The notes under the pieces are model-generated. The model was not told the origin of the DNA, did no database searches, and was given only the letters and a program-made list of their open reading frames with translations. The position numbers and the translations under genes are program-made. From an uncultured Bacteroides sp. (lineage in GTDB: Bacteria > Bacteroidota > Bacteroidia > Bacteroidales > Bacteroidaceae), in NCBI GenBank assembly GCA_959606905.1, contig CAUHML010000210.1, positions 1 to 5,206 of the forward strand: a stretch of DNA of 5,206 bases. The letters are read 5' to 3'. This document shows positions 1-5,206 of this stretch, one piece after another; the stretch's first letter is position 1, and each line of letters starts with the position of its first letter.

Positions 1-1
1 G

Positions 2-61
2 CTGAAAGAAATATCCTATATCCATGCGGAGGGTTATCCTGCTGCGGAAATGAAGTTTTAA
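2..61 (+). pseudogene. glmS: Truncated GlmS (glucosamine-fructose-6-phosphate aminotransferase) fragment
   Basis: The plus-strand frame from base 2 reads LKEISYIHAEGYPAAEMKF and then a TAA stop at 59-61. This is the conserved isomerase (SIS) segment of GlmS, the enzyme that makes glucosamine-6-phosphate from fructose-6-phosphate and glutamine for cell-wall and LPS precursors. In E. coli GlmS the same segment carries Glu488 and continues with Lys503, His504 (sugar ring opening), Gly and Pro. Here the match is clean up to the Lys503 equivalent, then Phe replaces His504 and the frame ends. About 100 C-terminal residues of the family, including the fructose-binding lysine near the end, are absent. 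The N-terminal part lies off the left edge, so only the 3' break is visible. A working glmS should exist elsewhere, since this product could not be active. A chimeric assembly at this point is an alternative explanation. Confidence 0.8.
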
Positions 62-86
62 ATGATTAATAGATTTCTTATTCATA

Positions 87-239
87 TTACCATGTAACTC
101 CTCTTGAAATATCCATCCGGTTCGATTTGATCTTTCTGAATTTCCAGGAGAAATTTATGGTAAAATACCGCCCGAAGTTTTCTCGGTCAATATAACTGGT
201 ATAGTTATCTTTCATTTGGATAGCTATGAAATTCACATT
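87..239 (-). pseudogene. C-terminal remnant of a paralogous outer-membrane beta-barrel protein
   Basis: The minus-strand frame between a stop at 240-242 and a TAA at 87-89 encodes about 50 residues that include QMKDNYTSYIDRENFGR followed by YFTINFSWKFRKIKSN. This aligns without gaps to the end of the neighbouring 927-residue barrel protein, which reads QMYSNYIQNTWTNYYGR then FFTINFAYRFGKVKSN. Similarity is also visible in the DNA: bases 151-173 match 327-349 at 20 of 23 positions. The fragment holds the last beta-strand, with its aromatic-rich pattern, but no start codon, signal peptide, plug or rest of the barrel. It is therefore the tail of a deleted or displaced paralogue. Recognisable homology starts near base 218 and fades upstream of the Gln-Met pair, so the break lies close to the stop codon of the intact gene. 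The tails after KSN differ completely between the two copies, so this is not a recent simple duplication. Confidence 0.8.
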
Positions 240-3016
240 TTATCTGACATCGGCCTATATTCGCGTATGCTTCCATCGTTTGTAGTACCTTCGTAGTTCG
301 ATTTCACTTTACCAAACCGATAAGCAAAATTTATGGTGAAAAACCGTCCATAATAATTTGTCCACGTGTTTTGAATGTAGTTGGAATACATTTGGCTGTT
401 GAAAGTCCGATGACTATTTAGTAGATCATATGCGGCAATACTAATGTCTCCTTTGCGATTTAACACTTTACAGCCTATGTTCAAGTTTAGGGTGTGATTG
501 CGGTTAATCTCTTTATTGATTCCATAATCACGGCTGAAAATGAAATTATAATGACTACTTAGATAGAAGTATTTACATATTTGGCTTATATCTAACATTG
601 CTCCTGCCGTCTGATAGAATGTTTTACCTGTATAATTTTCAGTATTGATGCTATGTACATAATGGGTATTGGCACTGATTGTTACTTTTAATCTTTTAGT
701 TAGGCTGCAAAGTAGGAAATGTTCGATCAATGGAGCATAGGTACGTGTTGTTGTCTTATTTTCTCCTATATAATATGGGTTATGTTCGTAGTTGAATCCG
801 GTAGATAAGGCATATTTGGATTTTATACTACGTATAGGAGCCTGCCATATCAGTTTGCCTTTTATGTCCCAATATCCTTCTACGTTTTCAAAACTAATTA
901 GAGAACTGTGTGCAGGTGCTGTGTATTGCAATCCCGATAGATAAGTTTCGGCATTGTAATAGGTTGTCTTTGCAACAGGAGAGTGTTGGCGGATAGAGGC
1001 ATTGATAATAACACCTATGGTGTGGTTATGTTTTCCTAACATACGATTGCAATTGAAGAGGAACGAATGTAGATATGATTGTTTTAAGTTGGGATTTCCA
1101 CTGCGCAGCATGTAAGGATTGCTGTTATCTATTTGTGGGCGTAACTGCACTATGTTTGGTGCAAAATTATGCAGTCTGTAAGCGGCACTCCATGACTTTG
1201 TTATATCTGTATGCACAAAAGATATTGCTACTGTTGGAGAGATGAATGTTTTACGGTAGTTGTCCATTTCTTTTTCTTTCCGCTTAAGTGTAGTTTCCTT
1301 CAGTCCGGCTGAAATGTCACAACTTGTTTTTTGAAAGGGAAAAAAGTGAAATGAAACTTCCTGTTTTTGTGTCAGGTTATTTATTTTATAACTATATGTA
1401 TTGGCTTCGTCTGTTTGTGGATTTGTGGGGCTCAACATATTCCAGGCAAATTGGTGTTTCCATCCGTTTTCGTATTTAACGGAATAGTCAAAAGATATTT
1501 GGGTGTCATTTTCTGGATTCAGTATATATATTAATTGCGCATTGCCGTTCCACTCCGTATTGCGGAGTTTTGATGGAATAGTCAGATAAGTTTGTGTTGT
1601 CGAACTTTCTAATGTGTCTATCCGTAATGAATGATTTTTGCCTTTATTTATATCTACTGAACTTTCTAATGTATATCCGATTCTGTCGGTAATACTGTTG
1701 ACATAACTGACATCTTCCTTCACATGAAAATTCTTGTTTAGATTATCGTAATGCATCAGGCTTTTCGATGTTTGAAGATTGTTTTCTTCATTATAGATGT
1801 AAAGCGATTGCCAATCTTTGTTGTTGTTATATGTTATAAGCTGGTTCCAACGGAATTCTCCCCATTTGTCATTTGAATTGGAGAAAGAAAATTCGGAATA
1901 GTGATTTTGTTTTCTGTCACTGTTGCTATTTTGTTCTTCATAAAGGCGCTGCTGATAATTGTTGCCAGGAAAATAATGTTGTTCGGATCGTGTATTTGTA
2001 TTATCGCGATTATATCCGAAAGTGTAAAATGCTCTAAATGTACCGTATGTTCCATTTTCTGTGTCCCATGAGCGTTCCGTAGCCAGATCTGCATAAGTCG
2101 TTTCGTTGTAAGTACTACCAGGATCGGAAATGGAAAGAACATTTTTGATATTATTTGATTTTCGGTTGATATTATTGTGAAATACATTACTTGTGAGTAA
2201 AAATTTCTCGGAGAAAAAGTTAGTGGTGAGTCCGAGCCCTTTACGGAACTTTCCTCTGTCGTTCTTTGAGTCCATGTTGCTGCCTGTACTAGCCAATAGG
2301 TGTGCTTTCCATGAGCTGATGAGTTTGCTTTTGGTTTCTATGTTGAGCACTCTGGTGAGATCCCCTCTGTACATTAGTTTTTTTGTTTTCGTATTTTCAT
2401 ATTCATCATAAGCCTTGATTTTTAATACATCTGTTGCAGAAAGATTCTTTAGTGCTGCCATTGGGTCACTTCCGAATATTAGTCTGCCGTCTATATAAGT
2501 TTTGGTTACTTGTTTTCCCATGATTTTGACGGAATGGTCGTCAGTCTCTGTTCCGGGAAGTTGCTCGACTATATTCATAGCGACATCCCCTTCTTGTATG
2601 TTGACTGCCTTCGGGTTGAATATTAGCGTGTCGCCATTTTGGGTCACAATGGGGATTCTGCCCTTGATGGTGACTTCCTCCAGTTGGATGGATTCATCCA
2701 AAATTTCTATGTAAAGATTAGAATTCTTTCCAGCTATTATATTTAATTCTTTTTCAACTTTCCGACACCCTATTGCAGTGATAATGAGTTTTGCTTTTCC
2801 TGTTTTTATGGGTTTGAAACGGAATACTCCATTTATGCTTGTTGTTTTCAGTGTGTCTTTTGCATAGATCAAAAAGATATTGGCACCGTCTAATGAACCA
2901 TTAGACCCATTTTCTTGTTTGTGTATAATAAATCCCGATAGCTCATTTGTTTTATCTTGAGCATTTATCGGTAAAGTAATGTATAACAATAAAAAAATAG
3001 AAATAAATTTTTTCAT
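233..3016 (-). CDS. Outer-membrane beta-barrel protein, TonB-dependent-receptor type with N-terminal CPD domain
   Basis: The 927-residue product begins with a signal peptide (MKKFISIFLLLYITLPINAQ, cleavage near residue 20). A carboxypeptidase-regulatory-like domain spans roughly residues 26-108. The sequence QLEEVTIKG at 111-119 sits where SusC-type proteins carry their TonB box and plug start. A plug-like region at about 120-210 contains GDTLIFNP (128-135) and VTKTYIDGRLIFGSDP (170-185), which are hallmarks of the Bacteroidetes barrel proteins usually annotated as 'outer membrane beta-barrel protein' or 'TonB-dependent receptor'. The remainder is rich in alternating Tyr, Phe, Trp and Asn and ends with a last strand GRFFTINFAYRF near residue 900, followed by a polar tail of about 25 residues. 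The length is normal for the family. The start is supported by the signal peptide. The gene lies 39 bases after the small CPD gene and is probably cotranscribed with it. The role is probably uptake or handling of an oligosaccharide or peptide across the outer membrane, but the substrate is unknown. No SusD-like partner is visible. Confidence 0.93.
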   Translation of the reverse strand: MKKFISIFLLLYITLPINAQDKTNELSGFIIHKQENGSNGSLDGANIFLIYAKDTLKTTSINGVFRFKPIKTGKAKLIITAIGCRKVEKELNIIAGKNSNLYIEILDESIQLEEVTIKGRIPIVTQNGDTLIFNPKAVNIQEGDVAMNIVEQLPGTETDDHSVKIMGKQVTKTYIDGRLIFGSDPMAALKNLSATDVLKIKAYDEYENTKTKKLMYRGDLTRVLNIETKSKLISSWKAHLLASTGSNMDSKNDRGKFRKGLGLTTNFFSEKFLLTSNVFHNNINRKSNNIKNVLSISDPGSTYNETTYADLATERSWDTENGTYGTFRAFYTFGYNRDNTNTRSEQHYFPGNNYQQRLYEEQNSNSDRKQNHYSEFSFSNSNDKWGEFRWNQLITYNNNKDWQSLYIYNEENNLQTSKSLMHYDNLNKNFHVKEDVSYVNSITDRIGYTLESSVDINKGKNHSLRIDTLESSTTQTYLTIPSKLRNTEWNGNAQLIYILNPENDTQISFDYSVKYENGWKHQFAWNMLSPTNPQTDEANTYSYKINNLTQKQEVSFHFFPFQKTSCDISAGLKETTLKRKEKEMDNYRKTFISPTVAISFVHTDITKSWSAAYRLHNFAPNIVQLRPQIDNSNPYMLRSGNPNLKQSYLHSFLFNCNRMLGKHNHTIGVIINASIRQHSPVAKTTYYNAETYLSGLQYTAPAHSSLISFENVEGYWDIKGKLIWQAPIRSIKSKYALSTGFNYEHNPYYIGENKTTTRTYAPLIEHFLLCSLTKRLKVTISANTHYVHSINTENYTGKTFYQTAGAMLDISQICKYFYLSSHYNFIFSRDYGINKEINRNHTLNLNIGCKVLNRKGDISIAAYDLLNSHRTFNSQMYSNYIQNTWTNYYGRFFTINFAYRFGKVKSNYEGTTNDGSIREYRPMSDKM

Positions 3017-3024
3017 ATTGCTGT

Positions 3025-3047
3025 TTTATAAAAAGTTTAGTGATAGT
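3025..3047. repeat. Left arm of perfect 23-bp inverted repeat
   Basis: The plus strand starts tttataaaaagtttagtgat and is the exact reverse complement of bases 3507-3529. The arm lies in the 39-base gap between the stop of the small CPD gene (8 bases away) and the start codon of the barrel gene (8 bases away), so it forms most of the leader of the barrel gene. With a one-base gap the match continues for two or three bases outward. The sequences just outside the two arms show no direct target-site duplication. Confidence 0.9.
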
Positions 3048-3055
3048 GTGTGGTT

Positions 3056-3475
3056 TTATTTGTCTAAGGCTTGTGAACTTTCTTTTAGGAAGAAGTTCAC
3101 CACCCTACGGCCTCCAATTCTTTCTTGTTTTGTTTCATAACCCAGATAACTTGCTTGGAGAATTTTTTTGTCGGCCTTAGAAATGCCTATACTATATTCT
3201 CCATCAATATCAGTTATAGTACCATTAGTACTACCCACTTCGATAACGCTCGCGCCTATTAGTACCTCTTTTCCTCCTTCAGTATAAACAACCCCTGTGA
3301 TTTTCTGACTGAAAAGGACCATTGGGGAGATCGGAGATTGAAGTTTTTTGTTTTTGAAAAACTCAGTACTTTTATTGTCTCTTGCCTTGATTATTGGAGA
3401 GGAGGGGGCTTCTTGTGCAAAAGAACACATCATTATAGTAAATATGAATACAATGAATAAAATAATCTGCTTCAT
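3056..3475 (-). CDS. Small secreted protein with a single carboxypeptidase-regulatory-like (CPD) domain
   Basis: The 139-residue product starts at MKQIILFIVFIFTIMMCSFA, a good signal peptide with likely cleavage before Gln21. An in-frame ATG 57 bases upstream (3532) would put a charged peptide before the signal sequence and run through the inverted repeat, so the start at 3475 is preferred. Residues 22-57 are a polar linker. Residues 58-132 form a beta-sandwich CPD domain with typical landmarks: KITGVVY, GASVIEVGSTNGTITDIDGEYSI and ASYLGYETK. This domain normally forms the N-terminus of SusC-like receptors, where it is followed by ALDEVVVVGYG and the plug. Here the protein reads SSQALDK and stops exactly at that junction. 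It may be a stand-alone periplasmic accessory protein or the severed N-terminus of a receptor gene. It is flanked by a perfect inverted repeat and sits in an apparent operon between the protease homologue and the barrel gene. The exact function is unknown. Confidence 0.85.
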   Translation of the reverse strand: MKQIILFIVFIFTIMMCSFAQEAPSSPIIKARDNKSTEFFKNKKLQSPISPMVLFSQKITGVVYTEGGKEVLIGASVIEVGSTNGTITDIDGEYSIGISKADKKILQASYLGYETKQERIGGRRVVNFFLKESSQALDK

Positions 3476-3506
3476 AATATAATTTTTTTTAATTGTTATA
3501 CATTTT

Positions 3507-3529
3507 ACTATCACTAAACTTTTTATAAA
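3507..3529. repeat. Right arm of perfect 23-bp inverted repeat
   Basis: This arm reads actatcactaaactttttat and three further bases, the exact reverse complement of 3025-3047. It lies 31 bases upstream of the small CPD gene's start and 27 bases after the stop of the protease homologue. The two arms therefore bracket a single gene with little spare sequence: the whole unit is 505 bp and the internal segment is 459 bp. The outer edge overlaps TATGTTTA (minus strand, 3533-3526), which loosely resembles the Bacteroides -7 promoter box TAnnTTTG, but no good -33 box is placed upstream of it. Confidence 0.9.
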
Positions 3530-3556
3530 CATACACGTTGAATGGTAGAGGAAAGG

Positions 3557-5206
3557 CTAAATTACCCTGTCAATCATCGCTATCAAATAATCGCATTTTC
3601 CACGTTCAATATCATTACTAGCCAAAGAACGAGCTTGTATCAAATAGCGACGTGTACTTTTCAACTTATCATAGCAAATGGCTTCGATATCCGTACCGAC
3701 ATAGAAATTGACAGCAGTCATAGGTTCCATACCCGATTGCTCTTCTGTTGCAGATATAGAGGCAAAAGTTGTCAGCAACCCTAATGATTGTAACTTATGA
3801 TTAGTTTGCTCGTTGAGAGCAATGGAAGTTACTCTTGTTGATACAGCCTTGTCAATAGCCTTTAATGTCGGACACATTCCTTTTAAAGAACTGATATATA
3901 CAGACAGTTGTGCAATCATTGGAGCACTTAAAGGTTTCCCATTTAAAGTTTCTTTGAATAATTGTTTCTCTATATCATTCAAATATGCTTCTTGGGTATA
4001 AGGTCTAGTTGATTTCTCTACACTCAATCCCATACGCATCAAACGAAACATCAAAGACATCATTGGATACCCGTTATTGTAAATCCATGTTGACATATCA
4101 GGATTGACACCACCTAAACGCAAGAAATCCTTATTAGAGTCCAGCCAACTTAAATCATAGAAGGTACTGAATATCTTTTGTAAGACTTTCTTTTGCATAT
4201 CTGCCGATACCGGTTGATATGAAGGAACATTGCTTTTTTCGTTGGCTTCATTGATATAAATACCTCCGATATAAGAAGATACAGGTGACAATGTTTTATT
4301 GATTAATTCAATAATCACAAAATCAGGAAATAGCTCCCGGTAATCATTGGGGATATTATCGTCGTGAAACCAGGCAGGACTATTTTTAACTACATATTTC
4401 ACATGAGCGATTTGTGCATCTAAAGAGGCTATCGGATCATTACCTAAATCATAGTTTTGGCAACGCGGGTCTGTAGCATAAGCTGGTGAACGCTTTCCAT
4501 AGAAATAGCGTGGATCTCCATCGTGTTCCATAGCCCATTTCTTCAACATGTCTGATTCATTTTCACTGGTGGCGGCATACAGATATTTGAGCGTAAATGC
4601 ATCACATACACCCGGTTTGTCGACAATCAATACCACTCCTTTTTCTTTATCACCGGGCTGTGCCAGATAATTGTATAATACGTTGTCCATGACTGAAGCT
4701 GTGATACCATATTTTTGAGTAAATTCAGGAGAACGCAGTTCCTCAGGGGAGTATGCTGCAGAACCAGCCAAATTAGTTGCCAATCCCAAACTAAGACCAA
4801 ATGCTTTTAGCATACGTGCTGTCAGATTCTCACAGATCACCTCATCGGCAATGTAATAAGTCCGGAAGCGCGGATCAATCTCTGCCATTTGGTATACTCC
4901 ATTACGACGTACGCTGACGGCAAGGTCGCGTGGTACTCCTATCTTGGTACTTAAGATTTCTCCAGTGCGTAAGTCAGTGACATTGTATGCGGTAACTTCC
5001 GAGTTGTTGTTATTCAGGAAAGCAATCGTATTTATCATTGGGTTATTAGCACGGAAAGTTGAATCTTTCTCATATGGTTTTATTATGATTGGTTTTCCTA
5101 TTCCTAAGTCTTCAAATATTATATTCCATTCATCTGCACTTTTTTGGATGGCTTTTACCCAGCTATCTTGAATCAGAGTGTCGATGTAGAAGACAACAGG
5201 TTGTTG
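3557..5206 (-). CDS. Met-zincin/DUF5117-type metalloprotease homologue with destroyed zinc site (5' end off the window)
   Basis: The frame is open from the right edge to a TAG at 3557-3559, giving 549 residues. The Met at 5038 is internal, because upstream codons still match the family (PVVFYID, then a Trp-rich helix, then GKPIIIKPY). Family landmarks in order are DLRTGEIL, EIDPRFRTYYIADEV, GSAAY, LRSPEFTQKYGITASVMD (which includes the Met-turn methionine), NYLAQPGD, YIGGIYINE, YQPV and DLSWLD. These place it in the Bacteroidetes zinc-dependent metalloprotease family with DUF5117/DUF5118 N-terminal domains, whose full length is usually a little over 800 residues. The N-terminal third is therefore missing from the window. 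Where active members have HExxHxxGxxH, this protein has KAFGLSLGLAT (bases 4775-4807): all three zinc ligands and the catalytic Glu are replaced by Lys, Leu, Thr and Ala. The frame is otherwise intact, so it is probably an expressed non-catalytic homologue that binds rather than cuts its target. It is the upstream member of the minus-strand gene set. Confidence 0.9.
   Translation of the reverse strand, partial: QQPVVFYIDTLIQDSWVKAIQKSADEWNIIFEDLGIGKPIIIKPYEKDSTFRANNPMINTIAFLNNNNSEVTAYNVTDLRTGEILSTKIGVPRDLAVSVRRNGVYQMAEIDPRFRTYYIADEVICENLTARMLKAFGLSLGLATNLAGSAAYSPEELRSPEFTQKYGITASVMDNVLYNYLAQPGDKEKGVVLIVDKPGVCDAFTLKYLYAATSENESDMLKKWAMEHDGDPRYFYGKRSPAYATDPRCQNYDLGNDPIASLDAQIAHVKYVVKNSPAWFHDDNIPNDYRELFPDFVIIELINKTLSPVSSYIGGIYINEANEKSNVPSYQPVSADMQKKVLQKIFSTFYDLSWLDSNKDFLRLGGVNPDMSTWIYNNGYPMMSLMFRLMRMGLSVEKSTRPYTQEAYLNDIEKQLFKETLNGKPLSAPMIAQLSVYISSLKGMCPTLKAIDKAVSTRVTSIALNEQTNHKLQSLGLLTTFASISATEEQSGMEPMTAVNFYVGTDIEAICYDKLKSTRRYLIQARSLASNDIERGKCDYLIAMIDRVI

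Noticed and set aside
61..90. Possible bidirectional terminator between the converging gene fragments
   Set aside because: The 25 bases between the two stops are AT-rich but form no convincing GC-containing hairpin followed by a T-run on either strand.
1602..1672. 14-bp direct repeat gaactttctaatgt at 1602-1615 and 1659-1672
   Set aside because: It encodes the same TLESS peptide twice in frame inside the barrel gene, 19 codons apart. Two copies in a beta-strand-rich protein are likely chance or local duplication without further structure.
3025..3529. The 505-bp repeat-flanked unit as a classical insertion sequence
   Set aside because: It contains no transposase, and the flanking bases (attgctgt and catacacg) show no target-site duplication. 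A MITE or invertible segment remains possible.
3476..3532. Upstream ATG at 3532 as the start of the small CPD protein
   Set aside because: It would add 19 residues with several lysines before a textbook signal peptide, and the added codons run through the inverted repeat arm. The ATG at 3475 gives a normal secreted protein.
3526..3533. TATGTTTA on the minus strand as a Bacteroides -7 promoter box for the CPD gene
   Set aside because: It matches TAnnTTTG at seven of eight positions, but the only TTTG-like element upstream (TTTC) has a poor spacing of 17 bases. AT-rich DNA yields such matches by chance, so it was not listed as a feature.
4944..5171. Plus-strand open frames antisense to the large genes (for example 4944-5171, 3542-3784, 2193-2411)
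   Set aside because: They lie opposite coding sequence with strong family matches, and their translations show no recognisable domain or signal peptide.

Overview
The window looks like chromosomal DNA of a Bacteroides-type gut bacterium (order Bacteroidales). The evidence is AT-rich leaders without clear Shine-Dalgarno sequences, SusC-style carboxypeptidase-regulatory (CPD) domains, a large Bacteroidetes-type outer-membrane beta-barrel protein, and a relative of the Bacteroidetes DUF5117/Met-zincin protease family. The species cannot be named from the sequence.

Layout. Three genes lie head-to-tail on the minus strand and are read from right to left. (1) 3557-5206 is a met-zincin-like protein whose 5' end runs off the right edge; its zinc-binding motif is destroyed. 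(2) 3056-3475 is a 139-residue secreted protein consisting of a signal peptide, a linker and one CPD domain. (3) 233-3016 is a 927-residue outer-membrane beta-barrel protein of the TonB-dependent-receptor type. Gaps of 81 and 39 bases suggest a single operon. The products would be exported, with the barrel in the outer membrane and the other two in the periplasm or at the surface. The substrate is unknown.

Two broken genes occupy the left end. Bases 87-239 (minus strand) encode about 50 residues that align without gaps to the C-terminus of the 927-residue barrel protein, so they are the tail of a lost paralogue. Bases 2-61 (plus strand) encode an unmistakable piece of glucosamine-fructose-6-phosphate aminotransferase (GlmS) that stops abruptly inside its active-site segment. 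The two fragments converge with 25 bases between their stop codons, which marks a rearrangement scar at this end of the locus.

The second structural surprise is a perfect 23-bp inverted repeat (3025-3047 and 3507-3529) that tightly brackets the small CPD gene. Removing the bracketed 505 bp would leave the two large genes 35 bases apart. The CPD gene therefore looks like a cassette that has inverted, moved or been inserted between them. Together, the catalytically dead protease, the repeat-flanked N-terminal-domain gene, the intact barrel and the paralogue remnant suggest an outer-membrane receptor locus shaped by recombination. Whether it still recombines cannot be decided from one sequence. 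No tRNA, rRNA, CRISPR array or recognisable transposase is present, and no gene-free stretch exceeds 300 bases.
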